Source: Dichetophora obliterata (lineage: Eukaryota; Arthropoda; Insecta; Diptera; Sciomyzidae). Taken from it: 64,000 bases of DNA. The translations under genes were made by a program, and so were the position numbers. Below the pieces are notes generated by a model. It was not told where the DNA came from, did not search any database, and was given only the letters and a program-made list of their open reading frames with translations. This document shows positions 33,325 to 43,566 of this stretch, in pieces. Location: the NCBI GenBank assembly GCA_963920525.1, contig OY986436.1:181562361-181626360 (forward strand). The letters run 5' to 3'. Each line of letters opens with the position of its first letter. Within the stretch, counting starts at the first letter, position 1.

Positions 33325-33517
33325 ATACATTAGAATTGCAATGTATAACCTTAAGGCATATAATTTCGATATTAGCAGAGCAGGGAATAACAATAAAGGA
33401 ACTAACACAGGAGTTTCTTACAGCTAAGAGGACACCACCACCAACTGTCTCTGTTAATGCGATATCTTTAGAAAAATTCTGAGTTGACAAAAAAATGTCT
33501 CGCGTCTTTGAACGCAA
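33325..33517 (-). pseudogene. LINE ORF2 start: endonuclease N-terminal part
   Basis: The frame reads MRSKTRDIFLSTQNFSKDIA, then TETVGGGVLLAVRNSCVSSF and NIEIICLKVIHCNSNV, which matches the GGGVLLAV core and following strand of APE-type LINE endonucleases. Upstream in another frame the residues LYYQNVWGLRSKT show the usual start of the domain. The DNA element inserted after NSNV; the domain resumes at 27737. The four residues after that in the open frame belong to the inserted element and are not part of the LINE. Confidence 0.78.
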
Positions 33518-33559
33518 TCCCCATACATTTTGATAGTAAAGGGAAAGCCTATTTAGTTT

Positions 33560-34440
33560 TTCTGGGTCTGACTGGCGATATTATTCGTCCTTCTAGACCT
33601 ATGTTTAGGCTAAAACTCAGAAACGAAGACATTATCAGCCCACAAATTAGAGCTCAGAACAGTTGCAAACTCTTCAGCAACAACTGTGAGAATAAATGAT
33701 GCGTTTGGCAAAGGTTTATTGCCAATTTTTTTGCATGAGCAGAAAGCAGTCTGACTAACTAATGGGTATGTTTGACAAACGTCAATACATTGTCACTTGT
33801 TGTGTCGGGCTGAAGGCGTGAAATGAAAACCGTCTTTCTTCTCGACACCGCTCTTAAATTTAATGAACTATTGCGCTCATTTTATTCCAATAAACCAATC
33901 TCATTTCTAGCCGTGGGAGAAACAGATGGAGGAGATAGAGTAATAACTCCATATGCTTTGTCTCAAAAATGCCTGGAAGCGTCATGGGTCGCTAATAATT
34001 TTTATTTTTAGAATGATTCCTCTTTTTTCGAAATATTTAAGTCTTTTTTAGATGAAATTATTTGAGTCTCAGAAGAAGAGGCTAGTAGCGTCTGAAACAA
34101 CGCAATCGAAATATTTTCCGATGTAGACTTTTCATCATAAATGCTAGTACTGGGTGAGGTGCTTATTTCGTTCAAAAATGTAACAATTTCTCTAAAATTG
34201 TTATTTAAAGCGTTAAGGTTATCACAGATAAGCTTAAATTTTGAGAAAAACTCATCTGGTGAAAGAACCCTACTCGAAGCACAATACCAGAGAAGATCTG
34301 ATCGGGTTAATATTAAATCATCAAGACACGACTTAGAGATCCCAGCACATGAAGTATGGAACAAACGCCCACATGGGTCAGAACAACTGAACATACGGTT
34401 CAGAATGTTTTGACTTTTGCAAAGCTCGTCTAAAAAACAA
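33560..34440 (-). pseudogene. LINE ORF1 with PHD-like finger, decayed
   Basis: The piece at 34394-34008 (128 residues) starts with MFSCSDPCGRLFHTSCAGIS, a cysteine/histidine pattern of a PHD-like finger followed by DLLWYC, as in ORF1 of CR1-like LINEs, and then a low-complexity serine-rich region. Lower down, broken pieces resemble the RRM-like nucleic-acid-binding part: KTVFISRLQPDTTSDNVL near 33825-33770 and SSNLWADNVFVSEF near 33655-33610. ORF1 proteins coat the LINE RNA. Multiple stops show it is inactive. Confidence 0.65.
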
Positions 34441-34480
34441 GCAGCAAAGTTTTCTACAGAAATATATTCTATAGCGAAAA

Positions 34481-35245
34481 AATAAAGTTAATTAAGGGAA
34501 GGTTCTCCTGGATTTTTTTGAAAAAATCCATTTTTTTACATAAAATGAAAGTTACATATATGTAGAATGTTTGTGCCAAGGGATATTTTAATACGACGCG
34601 TATTTCTCGAGCTAGAGCGTGTCAAACGTACCCATGTCACGCGCGCGTACCAACTTTCTAAAAACTTTAAACGCGTTTTTCTCGGAACCATGTTTTCTAA
34701 TCTAACGGACAGCACAGGGCTTGTTCTATTGATCCGATTTCCTTCATTCAAAGAATGTTTGAAAGTATATACTTTTTTGTACGCCTGGAACCTAACATTG
34801 GCATAAAAAATTGTTTATTTATAATTTTTAAACGAGATCTAAGTAAAAAAAAGCAAAAAATTTAAATTTTTTTTTTAAAAGTCCATAAAATTGGTTTTTT
34901 TTACCAAACTTAATTGAAGTTAGGTTCCAGGCATATGAAATGTTATCAATTTTAATAAATTTTATACATTTCTCATTTCAATTCACTACCTGAGGCCCCA
35001 CACTGTCCGCGGGAGGTCGATGTTTTGCGCGCAGAGGTCGACGAGATCCTCCATTTTCAAGCCGCCATTTTGAATTTTTCAAATATCTTTTCTTTTTTTT
35101 ACTCGTCAATAAACCACGAATCAAAGTTCAAAAGCATAAGTTCATATGTCTTTTCATTTTCCCACAAACCATTCTCAAATTTTGCTTGTTTTTCGGCCAA
35201 ATCCAAAAAAATCCAGGAGAACCCTCCCTTAATATTACGTCGATT
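34481..35245. other. Spacer with a short hairpin
   Basis: GCCTGGAACCTAAC (about 34782-34796) and its reverse complement GTTAGGTTCCAGGC (34919-34932) flank a ~120-base loop, possibly a small MITE. Upstream is AAACGCGTTTTTCTCGGAAC, a word related to those at about 49509 and 7565. No gene is evident. Confidence 0.55.
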
Positions 35246-35580
35246 TTCTATGATTTCAATACAAATTCTAAATGTCTGATAGTTCAAATCATTCTTGATT
35301 TTAAATGCAAATTCTTGTTGTTTGATAGTTTAAAATTGTTTACTGAGCTTTAGGTCAGGTTAGAACAATTAATTGCTCTAACAGATTTTTTCCAAAGAAA
35401 CAACAACAACAACAATAACATTTTCAATATGAAAAGAAAAACATCACTAGCTGATTTTATCGCAATTTCGGCCCTGCTACAAGGCTTCATCAGAAATCTT
35501 TGTGATGCCGGAGCGAATCGAACCCGGGCCGTGCTTGCTTCGTGCAAGCGCATCTTAGCACACTACACCATAGAGGCGAT
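35246..35580 (-). mobile_element. tRNA-derived SINE, family 2, full copy
   Basis: On the minus strand the head at 35580-35500 has ATGGTGTAGTGTGCTAAGA (A-box-like) and GGGTTCGATTCGC (B-box-like), ending GCTCCGGCATCA. The body continues CAAAGATTTCTGATGAAGCC through GTTGTTGTTGTTG and ends with two ~60-bp units containing ATAGTTTAAA or ATAGTTCAAA. The headless copy at 16306-16562 shares the body and 3' units, which makes this a repeated SINE family and not a real tRNA gene. Confidence 0.85.
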
Positions 35581-35776
35581 AAGATTTCAGTGTCAATTTT
35601 TCAGTTTTTCTCCCTATTCTTGTTGCTGTTTTTATTTTTGCTTTATTTCAGTTTATGCTTACGTTATTATATGGAGTTCAACAGTTTGTTGTAATATGGA
35701 GTCCAAACATGGAATTTGATTTGAGTTAATATTTTAGTTAATTTATATTATGTGAGCAAATATAATGTCCACAAGT

Positions 35777-36090
35777 GCCGGCCGTAGCCTAGTGGGTAGC
35801 GTGAGTGGCTCCTAAGCTATAAAGTACCGCGGTAGCCCGGGTTAAATTCCAGCTCAGACAGAAAGTTTTTTCAATTGAATTAATTTTTCTGCAAACCTCA
35901 GAGAGTAAAAATTGCCATGTAAAGCTACTTGAGAACATAAAGCCGTTCGGAGTCGGCATAAAACACGTAGGTCCAGTTTTTCTCAGTCATTTGTGATCAA
36001 ACGTTTAATAACACGCACAACACAATTGATCAATAAAAAGCTAGGTCAAAGTCCTTCCAAAGGCTGAAATGGCCAGTTTATTTTTTTATG
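35777..36090 (+). mobile_element. tRNA-derived SINE, family 1, copy B
   Basis: The tRNA-like head has CGTAGCCTAGTGGGTAGC (A box) and CCGGGTTAAATTCCAG (a mutated B box). The body matches copy A at 10577-10919 in reverse complement, through AGTCGGCATAAAACACGTAG to the end GGCCAGTTTATTTTTTTA. The B-box change from TTC to TTA probably weakens transcription. About 200 bases separate it from the family 2 SINE to its left. Confidence 0.87.
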
Positions 36091-36440
36091 TTTTAAGTGC
36101 TGACATATATAATATGGGGAAGTTAAGGTTCCTTTCGTAGAACTGCAGTTTTCTGCACCACTTTTACATTTTTTTATTATAGCAATAAAATGACAAGCGA
36201 TATGTTTATTTCTTCTGCAGATTTAAAATCTACATTAAAAATACTATAAATTGTGCAAGCTATAAATTTTGCAAGCGGTTTAAGCTCGTTTCACATATTT
36301 TTAGAAAACTAAAAGAATTGTCAAATTTTGAACCTCTATATCTCAAAGCTTGAGATTTGCACACTAGAACTTAAAAATGCTATAGCTAAGCTAATTTCTA
36401 AAATTTTTTGGTGATTGTGGTGTCTTGTCGTTAAAAATAA
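36091..36440. other. AT-rich DNA, no gene seen
   Basis: No frames of note and no repeats that I can support. Confidence 0.4.
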
Positions 36441-37859
36441 TAGGTTAATTAACGATCTTGTTGCATCGTTGGAAATGCGTTTTTGCAAGAATATATTTTT
36501 GTGAGTACTTGTAATATTTTGATGTTGCAAATGCGTTGCAACAGCTGTTTCCTTTTAATTTTATTTTTAAAACTAGCTGTATTTCTTTATAACTTCTTTC
36601 TTTTATCATTAATTAAAATTTTTAAAAAAAACGGTGTCCAAAAATTATCGAAGGTGGTGTTTAATGCAAAATTACCACATTTATTCACAATAACGTCATG
36701 CAATATTAATAGGGTAAGTTACGATCTTGTTACATCGTTGCAAATTCCAAATTTTCTGCTTTCACAAAAACAAAAGCAATATATATTCAACATTCATGCA
36801 TTTACTGTAACAAATGCTGTTTTCATTGCTTACGTATTTAGCGACAAAAAAATTTCAATTTATAATTACTTAATAAATAAATTATATCTTAATATATAAA
36901 AGGCAAGCACGCTGCTTCGTACCCAATATCTCTCAAACTCTTCTGTGTTCAAAAAATGTTCAGCCTGAAAGTATGCACATCTTAATACATAAAAGGCAAG
37001 TATGTTGCTCCGCACACAGTATTTCTCAAACTGTAATTATTTTTTGACAGTAAATCACTTTTACACGACATACTGTTCTCAAAAATGTTCAACCAGAACG
37101 TATGCACAGAAAATATATTTGATACTTATCAGTGACAATATTGGATTTTTACAATAGTACAGTTTTGATCTAACTACCTCTTTTTTCATCCTTTTATAAA
37201 AAAGTTATGACGAGTTTAATGAAATTCTTTTGAATCCATTTGAGTCTATTGTACCAAAAAATACATTTGTATCAGCAGCGAAATAACACCTGAGTTGCTC
37301 GAACTTGACTTTTTGCACTTTTAAACTTGAACTAATTTTTAACTCTGCTTCAATACTTAAAGTGTTATATAAAGTGGTACATTTGTATTTTGCAAAAATC
37401 AAGTGAATAAAAAAATCAAACTTTAAAAAGAGAAAAAATGTATTTTCGGGAAATGGCTCCAAAAAAAGTGTGTGGAGGACCCGTCGTAGGACAGGCTTTT
37501 AAACTAGCAATAAATAATACTTAATAAATTATAAGTTATAAAAAAAAGATGTAGTTTAGAAATGAAGGGAGTTTTAAAAATGAAAATTTAAGGGGAAAAT
37601 GCCAACAAAAACTGGACGGAGGAAGAAATTCGAAACAGCAGAAGAAACAGATGTAAAACATTTGCAACATCATAATATTAAAAACGCATTTGCAACGATG
37701 GAACAAGATCGTGAACTACCCTATTGAATTTGCAGCCTCTTGTTATAGCAAATGCATGATTGCATCTTGTTATTGCAAATTTATATCAATGCGTTCTGTT
37801 TTTGTAAAAACAGCTTAATTTACATTTGCAACAATACAACAATGTCGTGAATTACCCTA
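36441..37859. mobile_element. Concentric inverted repeats with TAGGG-type ends
   Basis: Four related sequences lie in mirror positions. The outer pair: TAGGTTAATTAACGATCTTG at 36441 and, in reverse complement, TAGGGTAATTCACGACATTG ending at 37859. The inner pair: TAGGGTAAGTTACGATCTTG at 36710 and TAGGGTAGTTCACGATCTTG ending at 37723. All continue with TTGCATCGTTG or similar and AAATGCG. TA flanks fit a Tc1/mariner-type target site. There is no transposase. Either one element is nested in another of its own family or the ends were duplicated. Confidence 0.75.
36893..37120 (+). repeat. Diverged tandem duplication, ~90-120 bp units
   Basis: Two units start TAATATATAAAAGGCAAG (about 36892) and TAATACATAAAAGGCAAG (about 36983) and share GCTGCTTCG/GTTGCTCCG, CTCTCAAACT/TTCTCAAACT, AAAATGTTCA and GTATGCACA. 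The second unit is longer by an internal insertion. This lies within the inner inverted-repeat element. Confidence 0.65.
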
Positions 37860-39315
37860 ATATGTTATTTAAGGAAAGGCAAAAAAACTAATTGTGATTC
37901 CGGGAACATAAGGTCCCTTTTCCTGTGAAACATCACATACCTTAAAAGTTTTCCATCTTAACAGGTGCGGCCAGGAGACACATTCCATCCAGATGATATA
38001 AAAAAAAACTATGGTGTCAGTTGTGCACATTTTTTTAACTGTTTAGGTGTGGCCAAGAAGCAAATTTTTTAAGTGAAATATACATAGACCAATGGATATA
38101 ATTAAAAAAAATGTCCAATTCTCCAAATTTTAGATATGTTTAGTGGGAACAAAAAAGAAACAAATAAGAAACTTATAAAAAAATAAATATGTCTCCGCGT
38201 GGCCTCATAAATGTAGTCATAGATTTCTCCCGTCCAACGTAAAAACACTGAGTTTTTGTATTTTTTGCCTTGTCCTTTGTAATTATTGTCTAAGCCAATA
38301 TAATTAAGATGCTAATTAGTATAAAAAATGCTCTAAATTAAGGAATCATTCTCAAAACTATTGCAAAATATTGTGTTATAGTATCAAATTACTTACTTTG
38401 TTTTGTAAACTTTTTGAATATATAAAAAAACCAAATTTACAATATGAAAACATAGTATGTGCATACTATGTTTAGACAGTCCCATATCTCAAAAACTATA
38501 CATCGTAAAGAGTAGTGAGTGAATGTTTTTGATAGAGCAAAAAATTCATATTTTAATTTCATTATAAAGTGAAAATCCCAGAAATGGCGTTTACTGTGTT
38601 TTGTGCTTGCAAGGGAGATTTGTTCTATGACTCAAAACAACTTCTGCTGTTGGGTCTTAAAATATGTCAAACATTTAATTCGTTTAAAAAAAAAACATTG
38701 TATAAAGATGTAAATTACAAATATCGTAAAAATTTTCGGAACTAGTACAGTATTTTAGTGTTGATTTTGGCTGGAATGCATAAAAAGTGAGCAGTTGATC
38801 AGACTCGATTTTTCAAGTAAAATCAAGAGAGTTTATTAATTTTTTACCCACTTAAAGCTCACTTTTTATGCATTCTAGCCTTTTATCTACTTAAATTGTC
38901 CTTTATCTCAATATCTGTTAAGAATAAATTTGTTTGCCTCGATGTTATAGTTTTACAAAAATACTTATTTGACCTTCAAGTAGCCTTATGGCTATAAAGG
39001 TCAAAAAGCTCCTACAAAATGAATGGACAAGTATGCAAAACTTAAACGGAAAACGCTTTCCGACTTCGTTAAACTACTTTATTCATAAGATTTTGTTTTT
39101 TATTTTATTCCTTGCGAACGCCCTTAACTAACTTAAGCTGCGTTAAGTGTCATAAAACAACGATGGTAGTCAACTTGCAGAGTAGTTTTTGACACCCTAA
39201 ATTGCAGCAATAAACAAAAGCTATGCTTGCAGTGTTGTTGTTCTTTTATGTAGATTTTCAATTACCATCAGATAGGATTTTGGCCCCTAGTTTTTATTTT
39301 TTGTAGATGTTTTGA
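37860..39315. other. AT-rich DNA with one strong hairpin
   Basis: GGCTGGAATGCATAAAAAGT plus GAGC (38769-38792) is matched by its reverse complement at 38857-38880 with one mismatch, giving a 24-bp stem and a 64-base loop. No gene is evident in the remainder. Confidence 0.55.
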
Positions 39316-39720
39316 ATGTTGTTGTTGAGTTTATTGTTGTTGATGTTGCTGTTGTTTCTGTTGTTATTATCATATCATTGCGCACAAAAAACTTTTGCCC
39401 TGTCTTGCAGCAGCAGCGTTTCTAGTGTTCTCACTGGTTCGTGTTACACATTTTTCTGCATTTATATTCGAATCATTTTTTGGCTTTTTTTATGTGCTTT
39501 TTTATTGTGCTTTTTTTGCCATGCATTTTGTACCGTAAACTGAGTGAAGTTGATGATGAAAATTTTGGCAATGACAACGACGACGACGACTGTGGTGGTG
39601 ATGTTGTTGTTAGTGCTAGTGTTCTTATTGTTATCACGGTTGTTGTTGTAAGTGTTGTTGTCTCGCTGTTGCCGCCAAACTTTTTCGTGGCAATGTCAAC
39701 GTGTGCAAGAACTGGATAAA
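39316..39720. repeat. GTT/GTG trinucleotide-rich low-complexity DNA
   Basis: Dense TTG, GTT, GAC and GGT runs (TTGTTGTTGATGTTGCTGTT and similar). Frames here yield only leucine- or valine-rich peptides and do not look like genes. Such patches are common in higher-fly introns and intergenic DNA. Confidence 0.7.
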
Positions 39721-39939
39721 CAGAACTTAAAATAAAAAATGCAGATTTCATCAACTTGAGTCTTAAATTCAAAAATAAAAACATCAGCTATGAAAGCTTA
39801 TACAGCCTGATATATTTACGTAGCGCGTAAAAAGAACGTCAGCAAATCCTCGCATTACAATGCAAATAAACTTTAATGCATTCAAAATATATCTGTGTAT
39901 TTGTGTTAACAGTACACAGTAGTTCCAGTCTTAAAGAAA

Positions 39940-40160
39940 TCTCAAATGAATCATGTACGATTTTTCTTGATCCTTGACGAAACATGCTGATTTGGCTATA
40001 CATTTCATTGACGAAAATTTCATATAAATGTTCCAAATTCGTGCAAGACGCAACGCAGAAACGTCGGGATTTATCATGCAGGAACCCAATATCGAAATAT
40101 TGAGTAAGTTTCGTTAACGAAAAGTATACAGGAATATAAAGAAAATTCGTCCAGGAATTA
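39940..40160. repeat. Dispersed repeat R1, copy A
   Basis: This matches 41000-41270 in direct orientation. Shared landmarks include GAATCATG, GACGAAACATG, ATACATTTCATTGACGAAAA, TCATATAAATGTTCCAAATT and GTGCAAGA. The second copy lies next to a tRNA-like head at 41395-41465, so R1 may be the body of a third SINE family. Confidence 0.7.
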
Positions 40161-40283
40161 AAATCGAAACGTGCTTCTAGACTGAATTCAACGTCGTGTG
40201 ATATATTTGATAGGGGATAAAAATATTTCATCCTCTCTCAACTCTATTGGAAATCGACGTCATGTTGGTTTCGTAATGGCCTG

Positions 40284-40640
40284 ACACCATTACACCGTAT
40301 GTTTTCCAGGTCCACTCGGGCAGCTGTCCAAGCGCATTATTTTACCATTGTCTTGATGCCACACAGAATCTCACGTTGTAGTGATAATTCGTTCTTTAGT
40401 CGTACGGTAAAGTTGTGGAATAGTCTCCCAGCGAGCGTGTTTCCCGTCAGTTTTGAGCTGTGAAATAATTTAAAACAAATCTTCACTGAAACTATTCCCT
40501 CTTTTCAACCTCTAACTAACTATCACCCATCTGCCAAATCAACACATTTGCTCATACATTTAAAAGAAATATCACCTGCGCTTTCACTCTACAAAACAGA
40601 AAAAAATTATACCAAATTGTCAAAATCAAACGAATTCGAC
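40284..40640 (+). pseudogene. C-terminal fragment of a LINE reverse transcriptase protein
   Basis: The plus frame from about 40302 reads MFSRSTRAAVQAHYFTIVLM, then SDNSFFSRTVKLWNSLPASV, and after a stop NNLKQIFTETIPSFQP. The SFFxRTxxLWNSLP block is the recurrent C-terminal region of CR1/Jockey-type LINE ORF2 proteins and also ends the copy at 28611. No reverse-transcriptase motifs remain upstream, so only the last ~100 codons survive. Confidence 0.7.
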
Positions 40641-40664
40641 AGCAATAGATGAATACTTAAATAC

Positions 40665-40740
40665 TATCGAAAACCATCGATAGTCAGTGAAAAAATATCG
40701 ATAGTAACGATAGTGTGAAATTATCGATAGTGTCATCTCT
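40665..40740. repeat. Cluster of ATCGATAG motifs
   Basis: ATCGATAG or CTATCGA words occur five times in about 75 bases (for example CCATCGATAGTCAG, ATATCGATAGTAACGATAG and TTATCGATAGTGTC). TATCGATA is the core of the insect DREF/BEAF-type site, so this may be a protein-binding cluster or simply a degenerate repeat. Confidence 0.55.
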
Positions 40741-40999
40741 ACGATAGTGAACTCTACAGTTTGGCCTCTGAACGATTCGGCGAAATACAACAATCATGAA
40801 TATCTTGAAGATGTTGTAATAGAGTGGAAAAAGTTGGGCGCTGACAACTGCTTCTTTGCATTATATTTTTTATGCATTTTTTTTAAGTCCAGCAGCTCAT
40901 GCAGAAACCTCCTTTAAGAAATCATCACGAAAAGTTCGTAAATGATGCCACGAACTACTGGGTAGCTGAGTAGCAGCTAAAGAGATATGTGTGAAATAG

Positions 41000-41270
41000 T
41001 ACCTAAAAGAATCATGCGTGATTTATCCGATTCATGGACGAAACATGATGATTCGGCCATACATTTCATTGACGAAAATCTCATATAAATGTTCCAAATT
41101 CGTGCAAGAACGCAATGCAGAACGTTGTAAAAGTTTTGTAAACGAAATGAAAGAGAAAGTTATTGAAATTTCGTTTATGAAATGAAGACCGAAATGTGTT
41201 GGAAATTTTCGTTCATGAAAATATTGAGAAAGTTGATGAAATTTCGTTTATGAAGTAAAACCGAAAGTTT
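41000..41270. repeat. Dispersed repeat R1, copy B
   Basis: This is the second copy of the segment at 39940-40160. It extends further right with repeated AAATTTCGTTTATGAA and TTTCGTTCATGAAAATATTG words. The adjoining tRNA-like head at 41395-41465 is on the minus strand, consistent with a SINE reading from right to left. Confidence 0.7.
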
Positions 41271-41394
41271 TTTAAAAAATAAAAATTAAATTGCTTATAA
41301 CCGAGGCTAGAGTTTTCACAATTCAGTTGTGAATTTTTTGTTTCAATAAATCTTAAATGTAGTAACGAACAAAGCAAGCGTATAAAACTATGCC

Positions 41395-41465
41395 CGAAAC
41401 CTGAGTTGAACCCGGGACCCCTCAGTTGATAGTCTAGCGCACTCTTCACTAGACCATAAATGCCA
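41395..41465 (-). repeat. tRNA-like head (possible third SINE family)
   Basis: Read on the minus strand: GGCATTTATGGTCTAGTGAA (A-box region) and GTCCCGGGTTCAACTCAGG (B-box region), at the correct spacing for a Pol III promoter. The acceptor stem does not close. The R1 repeat lies downstream on the same strand. Confidence 0.6.
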
Positions 41466-41540
41466 ACAAGGAAGTTTTGTTGCATTTTGGTTTTTTTAAC
41501 CACGTATGAGATCACGTGTTTCTGATTTGTTACTTTGATT

Positions 41541-41740
41541 TTTTTTTACGAACACAAGACATACGCGTTAAAGAATTTTCGAAAAGAAGCACTACAGAGA
41601 AGAATTATCGCGTGCTCTCAGTTTTTTTTTTTTTGTTTTGTTGACGAACACAAGACAGACGCGTTAACAAATTTTCGACAAGAAACACAAGAGAGAAGAT
41701 TTATCGCGAGCTCTCAGTTTCCTTTGTTGCTCTGTACTTT
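41541..41740 (+). repeat. 96-bp tandem repeat, two units
   Basis: Units start at about 41541 and 41637. Both contain ACGAACACAAGACA, ACGCGTTAA, AATTTTCGA, a GAGAGAAGA block or near match, TTATCGCG and GCTCTCAGTTT. A partial, more divergent third copy appears near 41978 (GACGAATACAAGACAGACAC). Confidence 0.75.
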
Positions 41741-41763
41741 TTGTTTTTTTATTGTTGACAGAA

Positions 41764-41946
41764 ACAAGGCTTATTTATAAGGTTGTGACACTTGAGAGAA
41801 ATGCACTCTTTTTTCCGCCTTTGCTCGAACTATCATTGTTCGTTTCTTTGTTCTATGCATACATTTTCTTGATATCTTTTCATCCATTCTGACAGTTCGA
41901 CCGAGCTCGCTCTCAAGTGCCACAACCTTATAAATGAGCCTTGGAC
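41764..41946. repeat. Hairpin with ~34-bp arms
   Basis: AAGGCTTATTTATAAGGTTG and TGACACTTGAGAG at 41767-41799 are mirrored by CTCTCAAGTGCCACAACCTT and ATAAATGAGCCTT at 41911-41943. Mismatches are few and the loop is about 110 bases. Confidence 0.75.
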
Positions 41947-42114
41947 GTACACATGCCTTGGATGAGTTAGAATTCTGTTATTGACGAATACAAGACAGAC
42001 ACGTTTATGCATATTCTGCAAGTTTGGCTTATGCAGCAAGTTTCTTTAAGAAATCACCAAAGAATAATTCTTCGATGATGCCCGAGACTGCTGGGTATTA
42101 AAAGGTGTCATCCC

Positions 42115-43566
42115 TACACAAGCGCAGATATTTATGCTTAGTGGGTATTTTAAAAATTTAAACGCATAAAGTAGGAGAAAGATATAAATTAAAAACATAA
42201 ATTTATATGGAACACGGTCATTTCATGGTAACGGTCGGGACATTTTTACTAATGTTTTAGTACTCTTTCGCAATACATTTGGTTACTAGCAACATTTATC
42301 AAAAAAGTAATATGCAATTTAATGACAAATTAAATGTTTTAAATATGGCAACCACAAAAAAGGTAAGTTTTTGTCGCGGCTGTGTTAAGTTCATTTCCAA
42401 ATCAGAGTAATGGTCGGGACATGCACAAATTCACGTATCCTTCATAAGAAGATAAAACATTGAAATTTAGTCAAACAAAATGTCTTAAACTCAAAGTTTT
42501 TTGTATGACCTCAGAAGTTTATTGTTAGAAGAAACTCGTAAAGTATTGCTTTACTTTTTACATGACTTTGCAAAGTTTGTGATGTTCAATACAAGTTAGA
42601 AAACCTTACAAATAACCAACTTGAAGCTTTATTAAAAATTATTATCCATGATGAATTTTTATGTAGTAAAAAACATAAAAAACTTTAACAATAACCCTCA
42701 GTGGCCGCAGGGGGCAAGCCAGGTATGCCAAAAATTTCATATGTCTCTCTCTCATAGGACACGCACTTTAGCAATCTCTATATTGTACGACACATGCAGT
42801 GAATTTTCAGTCATTGAACAAACCAACCGAGGCGCTTCATTACAACCTTGAAAAATGATCTGGGGTTCCACCGAGTCGAGTTCTAGTGGTTCATCGAATT
42901 TTAATTCCAGTCTAAGCTAAGAGACAGTGGATAATCCAAAGCCACTTGATGCCGAAAGAAAGAGAAAACAACATTTGCATCCTTATGGTCTTCACGTCAT
43001 TGGATAGAGGTGTGGCCACAGAGGGTTATTTTAAAAAACTGAATTTAAAATTATCAAAAAAAAAAAAACAAATGGGATCTAGCGTTGCATCCTTGTTCAT
43101 TTCGCTGGACGTCTTAATCCCTTGAACCCATAGGTGTTATCTTATAAGACTCAAGTCGGCCGATCTTTTTCCCTCCCCTATATTTCTTTTCTCTTAGTTT
43201 TTCTTACCACGATCATCACCTACACATTCTTCTTTAGCTCTTTTTCATCTTTTAGACGTCGCACTATGATTTTTTTTCGTAAAAAAGTCTGTTTTTCTAC
43301 TTCAAAAATGTTAAAGTCTCAGAAAAGTATTCGTCAGAGAAACGATCAAGTATTAATAATCCATTCACAGATTTAAAAGAAAATGTACAGTTTTTTTTTC
43401 AAAAACATCACAAATCATGCAATTTTGGCATTTTAGAATTGTCCAATTTTAGTGTTAAATTGAATTCAGTATAAATCTTTATTTAAACTTTTTTCCATTG
43501 AGTTTTTTTTAGTGACAATAAATGTATATATGTTTTTAATTCAGAAGAAAAATATTTATGATATTA
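42115..43566. other. AT-rich DNA, no gene seen
   Basis: No coding signal. Two GGTCGGGACAT words near 42231 and 42412 lie in otherwise unrelated surroundings. Confidence 0.45.

Larger units (their letters stand above)
27260..34480 (-). mobile_element. LINE (CR1/Jockey type) split by a DNA transposon
   Basis: Minus-strand pieces of one LINE flank a 5.6-kb DNA element. The 5' part (34480-33325) has an ORF1-like protein with a PHD-like finger and the start of ORF2. The 3' part (27737-about 27260) continues ORF2's endonuclease. Joining the two flanks with a 2-bp target duplication (AT) restores the endonuclease reading frame across the break. The reverse-transcriptase part is not found beyond 27260, so the copy is also truncated or deleted at its 3' side. 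Confidence 0.75.

Noticed and set aside
39316..39720. Coding exon encoding leucine/valine-rich protein
   Set aside because: The frames come from trinucleotide repeats and shift freely between frames, so they are low-complexity translations.
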